Assembly (NCBI GenBank): GCA_963773835.1
Contig: CAVZCQ010000001.1
Location: 186,001-250,000 of the forward strand
Direction of reading: 5' to 3'
DNA from: JOPF136 sp963773835
GTDB taxonomy: Bacteria; Acidobacteriota; Terriglobia; Acidiferrales; UBA7541
DNA: 64,000 nt
In this document: positions 1 through 8,315 of the stretch, in pieces
How the letters are laid out: every line of letters begins with the position of its first letter
How positions within the stretch are numbered: position 1 is the first letter of the stretch
Program-made: the position numbers and the translations under genes
The notes under the pieces: generated by a model
Databases searched by the model: none
Told to the model about the DNA's origin: nothing
The model's input: only the letters and a program-made list of their open reading frames with translations

Positions 1-626
1 AGCGCGTCCCCGGGTGTGTCCCCAGCTGTCGGTGTCGATGGCGTCCCGGCTGGCGGCCCTGCCGGGCCGCCTCTGCGGTGCCGGCGCCCCCCGCGGCGTC
101 CGCGCCGGCGGCGCTTTCCGCCGGCCGTAGATTCTGCGCTCAAACCGCGCGGGCCATCGGATACTGGCCGTGCCTCGTCGGGTTCCGCGGCTTCCTCTGC
201 ATCGGGCAAGGCGGATACCGGCTCTTCCGCGGCCCCTTCCGGCGCTTCCTCATGATGAAACAGGCGGTCGGGCAATGCGGCCCACTCCCGCGGCGTCGGC
301 ACAGGTGCAGAAGCGGAGGGCTCGGGAACCTGCTCGCGGTAGCCTTCACTCGATGCCGCTTCGGATGCGGCGGGCGGAGTTCCGCCCAGCCGCTGAATGG
401 CCTCCGCGGCCTTCGTGCGCCACTCCTCGCGGCGGAATCGCTCGTGCGCTTTCCGGTACCACTCGATGGCTTCGCCTTCGCGCTGGCCCTGCTCGTGGAC
501 TTTGCCCAGCTCGAAGGCCACCATGGCGTCGCGCGTCTTCACGTAAAGCTGTTCGAGTTTCGCGGGAGCGTCCGCGCCCACGCGCGCTTTACGGATGCGC
601 GCTTGTAACTGCTTCCAATTTCCCAC
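1..626 (-). CDS. TPR-like hypothetical protein, 3' end cut by window edge
   Basis: This is a minus-strand frame open from a GTG at 626 to the window edge, so the C-terminus is missing. The first 80 residues (starting MGNWKQLQARIRKAR) are helical and contain a TPR-like stretch with AFELGKVHEQGQ and IEWYRKAHERFR. An Ala/Pro/Glu-rich linker follows, then a very basic run of Arg and Gly near residues 175-195. That pattern suggests a small scaffold that binds nucleic acid or protein, but I do not recognise the family. An ATG at 677 in the same frame is an alternative start adding 17 residues. Codon use in this frame is clean, whereas the plus-strand frames here read as Arg/Pro-rich nonsense. It was originally divergent from queG, whose broken start lies at 723. 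Confidence 0.6.
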   Translation of the reverse strand, partial: MGNWKQLQARIRKARVGADAPAKLEQLYVKTRDAMVAFELGKVHEQGQREGEAIEWYRKAHERFRREEWRTKAAEAIQRLGGTPPAASEAASSEGYREQVPEPSASAPVPTPREWAALPDRLFHHEEAPEGAAEEPVSALPDAEEAAEPDEARPVSDGPRGLSAESTAGGKRRRRGRRGGRRHRRGGPAGPPAGTPSTPTAGDTPGDA

Positions 627-722
627 GGCTGCGCATTCTAGCAGGCAAAGGGGGCGGCCCGCCAGCGCAGCACGCATTCCGGCTGGGGGTGCGGGCGCCC
701 CTGGGAGGTTTACAATCGCGTC

Positions 723-782
723 ATGCCCGGAGCGCGAGAGACTGCGTGGGTCGTGGAGCAGGCCGGTAACGGGGCTTTTTGA
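723..782 (+). pseudogene. Remnant of the queG 5' end
   Basis: The 20-codon frame from the ATG at 723 reads MPGARETAWVVEQAGNGAF and then stops. It matches the start of intact queG at 2965, MLEARYTAWVVEQARSLGF. The DNA match covers about 696-764 against 2939-3005, including the upstream GTTTACAATCGCG, at roughly 80% identity by eye. The simplest reading is that the restriction-modification island inserted into queG near codon 15, leaving this stub, and brought or recombined with a diverged 5' end that restored the gene on its right side. Confidence 0.7.
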
Positions 783-830
783 TTGGCACGCTGGTTGCAA
801 TGGTAAGTAGCGTCGTTTAGGATTTTGTCG

Positions 831-1784
831 ATGCAACAGCCCCTTTTCGAACACGAGCAGCCTGAAACGGGAACCGATAATATACGCGATGCAAGGGCTG
901 TGGGCACCGCACCAGCGGCGCAGGCCCTTGGTCCCTGGATATTAAACACAGTCCATAACTCTGAAGCCCTCGCGGGTCTCAAGCAGGTGCCATCAGGCAG
1001 TTTCGATGTGGTCGTAACCTCTCCTCCTTATTGGGGCCAGCGCGAAGGCCGCGGCCTTGGCTGTGAACCTGACCCCCGCGACTACATCCGAAACTTGGTC
1101 GAGATTTTGGCGGAAACGATGCGGTGCGTGAAGCCATCCGGGACACTCTGGCTGAACATGGGCGACTCATTCAACACCCCAATAAACTGGCGCGAACTGG
1201 ACTACAAGTACAGCTCCCTCGGAAAGGACCGGAACGGCCTAGACCCGACAAACCAGGCCTACACCAAGAAGCGAGGGGGTAGGCGGGCTTTCATTCGGAA
1301 GGATGTCCGGTGGCTCCAGTACGGGAATCTTCTCGCGATCCCTTACCGTGTGGTAATCGGTTTGACCGACCTCGGGTACCTATTTCGCGGAGAAGTGGTA
1401 TGGGAAAAATCGCGCCCGCTCCCGGAAGGAATCTGTCGGAGACCCCACCGCCGACACGAATCTATCTATATTTTGACCAAAAGTGAGCGACATAGCTTCA
1501 GGGTCAAACCGCCCGTCGGCTCCGTCTGGAAGCTGCTGCAAACTCCCAATATGCTTCCTCATTGCTCAACGTTTCCTCTCGACCTGCCGCTCCAGTGCAT
1601 TAGGGCTTCAGGATTGGAAGGGCGCGGCGTCATTTTCGACCCATTCATGGGGAGTGGCACGACAGGGAAAGCCGCCGTGACTTTGGGCCACGACTTTCTG
1701 GGGTTTGAAATCGCTCCCCGCTACTGCAAGCTGGCCAACGATTGGATAAATGGCAAGAGGCGAGAGGGTTTCTCTTTCACCTAG
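831..1784 (+). CDS. Type II DNA methyltransferase, beta class, probably N4-cytosine
   Basis: This S-adenosylmethionine-dependent DNA methyltransferase of 317 residues is the protective half of a restriction-modification pair. The catalytic motif IV, TSPPYW (residues 63-68), precedes the AdoMet-binding motif I, FDPFMGSGTTG (about 269-279), which is the beta-class order. The S-P-P-Y form is typical of N4-cytosine enzymes, though N6-adenine activity cannot be excluded. I prefer the ATG at 831 because AGGA lies 8 bases upstream; a TTG at 825 is also in frame. It converges with the endonuclease gene and overlaps its 3' end by 8 bases. GC content is visibly lower than in the flanking genes, which fits horizontal transfer. 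Confidence 0.88.
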   Translation: MQQPLFEHEQPETGTDNIRDARAVGTAPAAQALGPWILNTVHNSEALAGLKQVPSGSFDVVVTSPPYWGQREGRGLGCEPDPRDYIRNLVEILAETMRCVKPSGTLWLNMGDSFNTPINWRELDYKYSSLGKDRNGLDPTNQAYTKKRGGRRAFIRKDVRWLQYGNLLAIPYRVVIGLTDLGYLFRGEVVWEKSRPLPEGICRRPHRRHESIYILTKSERHSFRVKPPVGSVWKLLQTPNMLPHCSTFPLDLPLQCIRASGLEGRGVIFDPFMGSGTTGKAAVTLGHDFLGFEIAPRYCKLANDWINGKRREGFSFT

Positions 1785-2625
1785 CCCCAGCCTTCCGGCG
1801 TCCAACAAAGGCGATGACGTCTGCGGCGAATCCGTCAGGCTGCTGAGAAAGCGAGAGGGTAATGACGCGCTTTCCCGACCTAGTTGCGCCGGTACTCGGA
1901 ACAGATCGACTATTGGCGGAATAGCAGTTGTCAAAGTCTCCGTGCTCCTCAACATACTTCCGCTTCTCGCTTGGCTCTTCTGGAGTTCCGAGCTCCCCTC
2001 GGTTAACTAGGTCCCCGTGGGGAGGAGGGAACGACTTCACATCGAGCGTCCAAAGCGGGGACAATAAGCCCTCTCGCATCATTGCTCGGCTCGCCGGAAC
2101 GTCATCCGAAACTCGTTCAGCCAGGCTGGCCTTTACATGAACGCCCCCGAAGATTGTCTTTCCATCCTTGGCTGTCAGATACAGGCCGACGTCTAGCTTT
2201 GAGTCGCCGACCTCGGCGCCCAGTCCCATCGCGCCCAAAACCATCCTTTTCTGGTCGCGGCTGATCAGAGCGCTAATCTCCACCCCATGTGGTTGCAGCA
2301 CAGGCGTGTAGAGAGCCTCCACAATCTGCTCCAGAGCCTCACCAGAGGCCCTTACCCAGCTTTGCTTGGGGTCTTGCGGGCGATGGCGCGGGAGAATTTC
2401 GCAATAAAGCCGATAGACTACGTGGTGCCAAAGGTCGCTTGGGTTCGCCTCCGGGGACTCATGCAAGATCGACAGAAACGTCTGAGTGATGGCGTTTCGA
2501 TTTTTTACCGCTGGGTCGGCGAGGAACGCCTCAAGGGTACCCGAGACCCTGGCAAAGGCATGCCTCGTCACGCCGGGGAGATCGATTTCCACCGGCACGC
2601 GGTTGACGGTCGTGGCGAGTTTCAA
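1777..2625 (-). CDS. Type II restriction endonuclease, BsaWI-like
   Basis: This 282-residue protein is the partner of the convergent methyltransferase. The central segment SKLDVGLYL (142-150) followed by GGVHVKASLAERVSDDVPAS (160-179) looks like the metal-binding core of a PD-(D/E)xK nuclease, with D145 and K165 as candidate catalytic residues. The SLAERVSDDVPAS stretch recalls the BsaWI family, which cuts a CCGG-centred site; this is recognition from memory, and the site is not provable here. Calling it an endonuclease also rests on its tail-to-tail pairing with a stand-alone methyltransferase. The start used is a TTG at 2625. An upstream stop limits extension, and GTG codons a few residues downstream are alternatives. 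Confidence 0.7.
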   Translation of the reverse strand: MKLATTVNRVPVEIDLPGVTRHAFARVSGTLEAFLADPAVKNRNAITQTFLSILHESPEANPSDLWHHVVYRLYCEILPRHRPQDPKQSWVRASGEALEQIVEALYTPVLQPHGVEISALISRDQKRMVLGAMGLGAEVGDSKLDVGLYLTAKDGKTIFGGVHVKASLAERVSDDVPASRAMMREGLLSPLWTLDVKSFPPPHGDLVNRGELGTPEEPSEKRKYVEEHGDFDNCYSANSRSVPSTGATRSGKRVITLSLSQQPDGFAADVIAFVGRRKAGAR

Positions 2626-2964
2626 GGCGGGGCTGATTGTAACGCCGTCTGCCCTCTGCCCTCAGGTGAATCGATCAGGGTGCCTGGCTGCGGAGACCTG
2701 GGCGCGGCGCCGCTGGAACTGGAGCTCAGAAGGCCTGACCGGCGCCCTAATCAAATCGCAGGCTGAGCGCGCACCGACAGACTTGGAATTCAGTCTTGGT
2801 GAGTGTTTCCGCGCGGGATTTCCCCTTATGCTGCTCACGCTGGCCTTCGGCTGGTTTTTGCTGGCCTGGGTGGGGCGACGCGGAATGTGGCGAATGCTCA
2901 TGCGAGCTACCCGCAGCGTCTGTCGTCCTCGGACGGCAGCGTCCTTGGGGTTTACAATCGCGCC
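2626..2964 (+). other. Gene-free right arm of the restriction-modification island
   Basis: About 340 bases between the endonuclease start and queG. I see no convincing gene. The last 26 bases (from about 2939) are homologous to the sequence just upstream of the broken queG start at 723, so this stretch probably carries the queG promoter and leader that arrived with the island. Confidence 0.5.
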
Positions 2965-4179
2965 ATGCTTGAAGCGCGATATACCGCATGGGTCGTCGAG
3001 CAGGCGCGCTCGCTGGGTTTTTCCCTCTGCGGCGTTGCCCCCGCCCATGAATTCCCGGAGCTCGCACTTTTGCCGGAATGGCTCGTCCGCGGCTACGCCG
3101 GACAAATGGACTACCTAGCGGACCCGCGCCGCGCCGCCCCCGAGCGCGTGCTGGACGGCGCGCGCAGCCTCGTGGTCTGCGCGCTCAACTACAACACCGC
3201 CCGCCCGCACACCGCCGAAGCTGCCCTGTCCAACGCCTCCACTGGTACCTATCGGCAGGAGGTTGGGGAAAGCGTTAGCGCGGATTCACGCGTTCCTGCG
3301 GCGGACGACGCCCCGCGCGGCTGGATTTCGCGTTACGCCTGGGGCGAGGACTACCACCGCGTCCTAGGCGATAAACTCGAGCGGCTCGTGGCCGCCATGC
3401 GGCGCGAGTTTCCGGGGCCGTTTGCCGCTCGCGCGTACGTGGACACCGGCCCCATTGTGGAGCGCGTGGCGGCGAAACACGCGGGGCTGGGCTGGCTCGC
3501 GAAAAATACCTGCCTGATTCATCCGGAAACGGGCTCCTGGCTATTTCTGGGCGTCATTGTCACCACGCTCGAACTGACGCCCACGATTGGTCCAGGGCAG
3601 GCGCCGCAGCCGGACCTGTGCGGCCAGTGCACGCTGTGCATTGACGCCTGCCCCACTGGTGCGCTCGTAGAACCCTACGTGCTCGATGCCCGGCGCTGCA
3701 TCTCCTACCTGACCATCGAGCATCGCGGCAGCCTGCCGGAAGAGTTGCGTCCGGCGATGGGGATGCACGTGTTCGGCTGCGATATCTGCCAGGACGTCTG
3801 CCCGTTCAACCGCAGGGCGCCGGTTACCGATCTCGCAGAGTTCGCGCCGCGGCCTGTGCAAACGAAAGACGAAACTCGAAAATCGATCCCGAACCTTCGG
3901 GACGAAAATCGGCCGGAGGAGCTGTTCGCGCCGCCGCTCGAATGGCTGGCATCGCTCTCGGAGGAGGAATATCGGGATACGTTCCGCGGCAGCGCAATGA
4001 AACGCGCGAAGCGTCAGGGGCTGGTGCGCAACGCCTGTGTGGCCCTGGGGAACGCAGCCACCGGGATGACGCCCGGCGCGCGGCTTCGCGCCTGTGCGTT
4101 GCTCGCACGCCTCAGCGCATCGAGCGACACCGTGGTCGCCGAGCACGCCGCCTGGGCGCTGGCGCGCCTGGAAGGATGA
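2965..4179 (+). CDS. queG: Epoxyqueuosine reductase QueG
   Basis: This 404-residue enzyme carries out the last step of queuosine tRNA modification, reducing epoxyqueuosine to queuosine with a cobalamin and two 4Fe-4S clusters. The two ferredoxin-like motifs are CGQCTLCIDACP (219-230) and CDICQDVCPFN (from 272). The conserved VDTGPIVER contains the likely general acid, D160. The C-terminal 100 residues are HEAT-like. The ATG at 2965 gives the family N-terminus (MLEARYTAWVVEQARSLGF). Between the second cluster and the conserved LFAPPLEWL segment there is an extra loop of about 20 residues (KDETRKSIPNLRDENR). It is encoded by a palindromic element also found in rnhA. The gene lies right of the restriction-modification island, and a dead copy of its start lies on the left. 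Confidence 0.95.
   Translation: MLEARYTAWVVEQARSLGFSLCGVAPAHEFPELALLPEWLVRGYAGQMDYLADPRRAAPERVLDGARSLVVCALNYNTARPHTAEAALSNASTGTYRQEVGESVSADSRVPAADDAPRGWISRYAWGEDYHRVLGDKLERLVAAMRREFPGPFAARAYVDTGPIVERVAAKHAGLGWLAKNTCLIHPETGSWLFLGVIVTTLELTPTIGPGQAPQPDLCGQCTLCIDACPTGALVEPYVLDARRCISYLTIEHRGSLPEELRPAMGMHVFGCDICQDVCPFNRRAPVTDLAEFAPRPVQTKDETRKSIPNLRDENRPEELFAPPLEWLASLSEEEYRDTFRGSAMKRAKRQGLVRNACVALGNAATGMTPGARLRACALLARLSASSDTVVAEHAAWALARLEG
3868..3912 (+). repeat. In-frame palindromic element inside queG
   Basis: This stretch of about 45 bases has a TCCCGAA-TTCGGGA palindromic core flanked by CGAAAATCG on both sides. It is near-identical (about 4 mismatches in 43 by eye) to 18780-18823 in rnhA. Both copies are read in the same frame on the coding strand and give ETR(K/N)SIP(N/K)LRDE. 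In queG it sits in a loop that is short in other family members. Confidence 0.8.
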
Positions 4180-4355
4180 CGTTGCTGCAGCCGACCCGTC
4201 ACAGCGAGCAGCCCTCCCCGCAGACATCGCCGGAGACTCTGGCTGCATCTTCAGTATCATAAGAGGTCGGGGAACTGGATTTTCGGCCCTGGCCTGCTAG
4301 TGTTTGTGTGCGGTCCCGCTCCGCGGGATCGGAATCTCCGCCTGGAAAGAAGGGA

Positions 4356-7043
4356 ATGCGCCCGAGAATCCTGCTGGTGACGGTGGGAGCTCTGCTGCTG
4401 GCCGGGGTGTGCTGGTACATAGCCTCACGCCGCATGGCGGGCCCGCCCGCGCCTGCCGTCCAGCAGGTGGCGGCGCCTTTGCCCGTTGCCCAGCAGCAGG
4501 ACGACATCGTCGCCAACTTCCGAAAGATCATCGTGCTCACCGAAAACGAGGACGCCCTCGACGAAGCGCTTCGGGGCCGCGTGCTCACGGTGGGCAGGCT
4601 GCTGTTTGAACAGAACGTGGTGCGGCTCAACGAGCTGAGCGGCGCCCTCGCGGACGAACTCTCCGGAGCGAATTTCCCGATGACCGAGGCGTTCCTCGAT
4701 CGCGTGGAAAACAATCCGGACTATCACGACGCCGACAAACTGGCCTTCCGCAACGTGTTCGACGAGCTCACCGCGGACATCCCGAAGCACTCCGGCGCAG
4801 CCGGTCTGGCGAAGCGCGTGGCCGACGACGTGGCCGCGCTCAACCAGATTCAGGCCCTCTACGAGAAGGAAATCAGCCTGTCCTTCCGCCAATTCGCACC
4901 ACGCGGCATGGCCGTGCGCCGCGAGGCCTGGGACCGCTACCTCGCCTATCTGAACCAGAAATACCAGCGCGAGCAGATCCTGAAGGAGTACGAGTCCGCC
5001 CTCGCTCCGGCCGAGAGCCGCGGCACCGGCAGAAAAAAAAAGAACGCGAATGAAATTATGGGCCCGGAGCTGCCCCCCAAAACGCTGCTGCTCACCTTTG
5101 ACGACGGACCGCACCCGCGCTACACCGACGGAATCCTGGCCATCTTGAAGAAACACAAACTGGAGGGCGTCTTCTTCGAGGTGGGCCGCAATCTGGGATC
5201 TTTTGAAAAAAACGGCGACGTGAAATGGACCACTGCGTCCGCCGCGAGCTACCACGTGATGGACGAAGGCTCCACGCTGGCCAACCACAGCTACAGCCAT
5301 CCCCTGCTGACCAAATTGGACGAGGCCGGCTACACGCGCGAGATCGACACGACCGACAAACTGCTGCGCGACATCGAGAAGGCGGACCCGCCGCTGTTTC
5401 GCCCTCCCTACGGCGCGACCAACGACGCCATCACCGATTACGTGGTCTCGCAGAAGATGAAGGTCATGCTGTGGAACATCGACTCGATGGACTGGGCTGA
5501 CCCCATCCCGAAATCGATCGCGCAACGCGTGCTCGATCGCATCGCGCTCGTGGGCCGCGGCATCATCCTGTTCCACGACATCCACTCCCGCGCCGCCGAG
5601 GTGCTGCCCTCGCTGATCGACACGCTCGAATCGCAGGGCTACCGCTTCGCCGCCTGGAAGGGAAACGATTTCGCTCCCGAAACCGGCGTCACCGTGCAGA
5701 CGGCCGCGGCCGCCCCGGCTGCCTTCGAATCCCCGTATCGCGAGAGCTGGGCCGCGGTGATCGGCATTGACGATTACCAGAGCTGGCCGAAGCTCCGCTA
5801 CGCGGTGAACGACGCGCAGGCCGTCCGCGACGTGCTCATCCAGAAATACCGCTTCAAGCCTGAAAACGTGTTCGCGCTCTACGACAAGGACGCCACGCGC
5901 GAAAACATCCTCTCGCTCCTGGGCGACAAACTCGCCAACCCCGACATGGTGAAGCACGACGACCGCGTCTTTGTGTTTTTCGCCGGTCATGGGGCCACGC
6001 GGAAGCTGCCCAGCGGCCGCGACCTCGGCTACATCATCCCCGTCGATGCCGGCGTCACCGATTATCAGGGCCAGGCGATTTCCATGAGCAATTTCCAGGA
6101 CATTTCGGAGGCCATTCCGGCGAAGCACCTTCTATTCGTCATGGATTCCTGCTACAGCGGGCTCGCGCTCACGCGCGGCGGCGGCGGAATGCAGGGCACC
6201 ATCAACTATCTCCAGGAAATCGCGCGGCGCGAGGCCCGCCAGATGTTTACCGCGGGAGGCGCGGACGAGCAAGTGGCGGACAACGGCCCGAACGGCCATT
6301 CCGTGTTCACCTGGACGCTGCTGCAGGGTTTGGACGGCCGCGCGGATTTGAACGGCGACGGCGTCATCACCGGCACGGAGCTGGCCGCGTACGTCATCCC
6401 CGCGGTTTCATCGCTCTCCCACCAGACGCCCGTGTTCGGCAACCTGGTGGGGAGTGGAGGAGGCGATTTTATTTTCGAGTTGAAGCATGAGTCCGAATTC
6501 CTCAGCTCGTCCTCGCCCCAACTCGGCGAAGACGCCATCAAGGTCAATGCGGAACTGGAAGGCATGCGCGCTCAGATTCTGGCCGCCACCAAACAAAACG
6601 AAGAACTGAAGAAGCAACTGGCCGCGGCACAGGCCATGCTCCAGAAACAGAAGAAACAGCCGGGGCGCGTCCCTCCCGCTGCCGACAGCGCGGCGGGGTT
6701 GAATGACCAGGGCGTTCGCCTCTATAAGGAAAAGCGCTATGCGGAGGCGGCGGAGAAATTCGCGGCCGCGGCGAAGTTGGATCCCTCGAGCGCGCTATTC
6801 GCCAACAACGCCGGCTACGCGCTCTTCCGCGAAGGAAAGTTCGAGGAATCGGTCCAATGGCTGAGCCAGGCCATCGGGCTGGATCCCAACCGCGCCATCG
6901 CCTACATCAATCTGGGCGATGCCTACGCCTCCCTCCACCGCATTGCCGACGCAAAGAAGGCCTTCGAAAAGTACCTGGAACTTTCCCCCAACGGGAAATC
7001 CGCCACCTACGCCCGCGACCAGCTCAAAGCCCTCGAACCGTAG
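4356..7043 (+). CDS. Polysaccharide deacetylase - caspase-like protease - TPR fusion
   Basis: This 895-residue protein has an N-terminal membrane anchor (about 5-25), so its bulk lies in the periplasm. A NodB-type deacetylase follows: TFDDGP with D249/D250, NHSYSHP with H311 and H315 as metal ligands, and RPPYG near 348. Next is a caspase-fold (peptidase C14) domain beginning AAVIGIDDYQSW (about 466), with the catalytic pair H545 in FFAGHG and C599 in MDSCYSG. A helical linker and about three TPR repeats complete the protein (785-895). Each domain keeps its catalytic residues. The ATG at 4356 has AGAAGGGA just upstream; an in-frame GTG at 4308 is less likely. The combination suggests a cell-envelope enzyme with a proteolytic module, but the substrate is unknown. 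Confidence 0.85.
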   Translation: MRPRILLVTVGALLLAGVCWYIASRRMAGPPAPAVQQVAAPLPVAQQQDDIVANFRKIIVLTENEDALDEALRGRVLTVGRLLFEQNVVRLNELSGALADELSGANFPMTEAFLDRVENNPDYHDADKLAFRNVFDELTADIPKHSGAAGLAKRVADDVAALNQIQALYEKEISLSFRQFAPRGMAVRREAWDRYLAYLNQKYQREQILKEYESALAPAESRGTGRKKKNANEIMGPELPPKTLLLTFDDGPHPRYTDGILAILKKHKLEGVFFEVGRNLGSFEKNGDVKWTTASAASYHVMDEGSTLANHSYSHPLLTKLDEAGYTREIDTTDKLLRDIEKADPPLFRPPYGATNDAITDYVVSQKMKVMLWNIDSMDWADPIPKSIAQRVLDRIALVGRGIILFHDIHSRAAEVLPSLIDTLESQGYRFAAWKGNDFAPETGVTVQTAAAAPAAFESPYRESWAAVIGIDDYQSWPKLRYAVNDAQAVRDVLIQKYRFKPENVFALYDKDATRENILSLLGDKLANPDMVKHDDRVFVFFAGHGATRKLPSGRDLGYIIPVDAGVTDYQGQAISMSNFQDISEAIPAKHLLFVMDSCYSGLALTRGGGGMQGTINYLQEIARREARQMFTAGGADEQVADNGPNGHSVFTWTLLQGLDGRADLNGDGVITGTELAAYVIPAVSSLSHQTPVFGNLVGSGGGDFIFELKHESEFLSSSSPQLGEDAIKVNAELEGMRAQILAATKQNEELKKQLAAAQAMLQKQKKQPGRVPPAADSAAGLNDQGVRLYKEKRYAEAAEKFAAAAKLDPSSALFANNAGYALFREGKFEESVQWLSQAIGLDPNRAIAYINLGDAYASLHRIADAKKAFEKYLELSPNGKSATYARDQLKALEP

Positions 7044-7080
7044 CTGCTGCCTCCGCAGTGTTCCTGGGTTGTGGAGTCCC

Positions 7081-8211
7081 ATGCTAGAGTGCCGGCGCGG
7101 GGGTGCGATCGTGTCTCGAATCATGCGGATTTTTCTTCCTCTCAGTGTGTGGATTCCTATCCTTCTGCTCACCGCGCCGTCGCGCGCGCAGCAAGCCCCG
7201 GCGCCGCTGGTGTCCGAAGAGCACGATTACATCGCGCACGACTTTCATTTCCGATCCGGGGAAACGTTGCCTGAGCTGCGCCTGCACTACATGACGCTGG
7301 GCAAACCCGCGAAGGACTCCGCCGGCCGCGTGACCAACGCGGTGCTGATCCTCCACGGCACGGGCGGCTCCGGTCGGCAATTTCTCCAGCCGCACTTTGC
7401 GGAAGTGCTGTTCGGGCCGGGACAATTGTTGGATACGAACCGCTACTTCATCATCCTTCCCGACAACGTGGGGCACGGAAAATCGAGCAAACCGAGCGAC
7501 GCTATGCGCGCCCATTTTCCGTCCTACGACTACGACGATATGGTGGCGGCGCAGCACGAAATGCTGGAGAAAGGCCTGGGCGTGAATCACCTGCGCCTGA
7601 TTCTGGGCACCTCGATGGGCTGCATGCATTCCTGGGTGTGGGCGGAGACGTATCCCCAGTTCATGGACGCCCTCATGCCGCTCGCCTGTCTGCCGGTGCA
7701 AATCGCCGGTCGCAATCGCCTGTGGCGAAAAATTGTGATGGATAGCATCCGGAAAGATCCGGAGTGGAAGAACGGAGATTACACCACCGAACCGCGAGCG
7801 GGAATTCAGGTGGCTGTCGATTTCCTGCTGATTGCGGGTAGCGCGCCTCTGCTGATGCAAACGAACTATCCCACGCGCGACGCCGCAGACCGGCATCTGG
7901 ACGACTACACGGCTCGTGTGAGCGCCCGGCTCGACGCCAACGACCTGCTCTACGCAGTCAACGCGTCGCGGAACTACGACCCGTCACCGAAGCTTGAAAC
8001 AATCGTCGCGCCGGTCATGTTCGTGAATTCCGCCGACGATTTCATCAACCCGCCGGAACTGGGCATTGCGGAACGCGAGATCAAACGCGTGAAGAACGGG
8101 CGCTTCGTGCTGATCCCGATTTCCAGCCAGACCCACGGCCACGGAACGCACACCTGGGCTGCTGTCTGGCAGCAATACCTGAAGGGGCTGCTCGACGAGT
8201 CGCGGCACTAA
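7081..8211 (+). CDS. Secreted alpha/beta hydrolase, homoserine O-acetyltransferase-like
   Basis: This secreted protein has a hydrophobic leader, MRIFLPLSVWIPILLLTAP, ending near SRAQQ. The mature part has the alpha/beta-hydrolase layout of the homoserine O-acetyltransferase (MetX) family: an oxyanion region LILHGTGGSG, a nucleophile elbow GTSMGC with Ser, an acid in NSADDF and a late His in SQTHGHGTH. MetX itself is cytoplasmic, so the signal peptide points to a hydrolase of unknown substrate rather than methionine synthesis. Candidate starts are the ATG at 7081 (GGAG four bases upstream), GTG 7111 and ATG 7123; the leader begins at 7123. It follows the deacetylase-caspase gene by 37 bases and may be cotranscribed with it. 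Confidence 0.8.
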   Translation: MLECRRGGAIVSRIMRIFLPLSVWIPILLLTAPSRAQQAPAPLVSEEHDYIAHDFHFRSGETLPELRLHYMTLGKPAKDSAGRVTNAVLILHGTGGSGRQFLQPHFAEVLFGPGQLLDTNRYFIILPDNVGHGKSSKPSDAMRAHFPSYDYDDMVAAQHEMLEKGLGVNHLRLILGTSMGCMHSWVWAETYPQFMDALMPLACLPVQIAGRNRLWRKIVMDSIRKDPEWKNGDYTTEPRAGIQVAVDFLLIAGSAPLLMQTNYPTRDAADRHLDDYTARVSARLDANDLLYAVNASRNYDPSPKLETIVAPVMFVNSADDFINPPELGIAEREIKRVKNGRFVLIPISSQTHGHGTHTWAAVWQQYLKGLLDESRH

Positions 8212-8246
8212 GCAGGGAGCGCGGCGCCGGCCCACGCTGTAGCGGC

Positions 8247-8274
8247 ATCCCGCCCCGAAGCTTCGGGGCGGGAT
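8247..8274. terminator. 28-bp perfect palindrome between convergent genes
   Basis: Two 14-base arms, ATCCCGCCCCGAAG and its reverse complement, meet without a loop base. It lies between the convergent hydrolase and DUF885 genes, where a bidirectional terminator is expected, but there is no T tract. The CCCGAAGCTTCGGG core is the same as that of the palindromic element seen in coding sequence elsewhere in the window. Confidence 0.6.
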
Positions 8275-8315
8275 CGCGCCCCCACCACTGCCTCGTCCCA
8301 GAACGCGGCTCGCGG

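Noticed and set aside
16..769. Plus-strand frames at the left edge
   Set aside because: They are shadows of the minus-strand TPR-like gene, whose GTG start hides it from an ATG-only view.
2803..2964. Longer queG start
   Set aside because: The family N-terminus begins at 2965, and the upstream sequence matches the non-coding leader of the left queG remnant.
4425..6128. 567-codon minus-strand frame opposite the deacetylase-caspase gene
   Set aside because: It mirrors a gene with intact catalytic motifs; its own translation is low-complexity and family-less.
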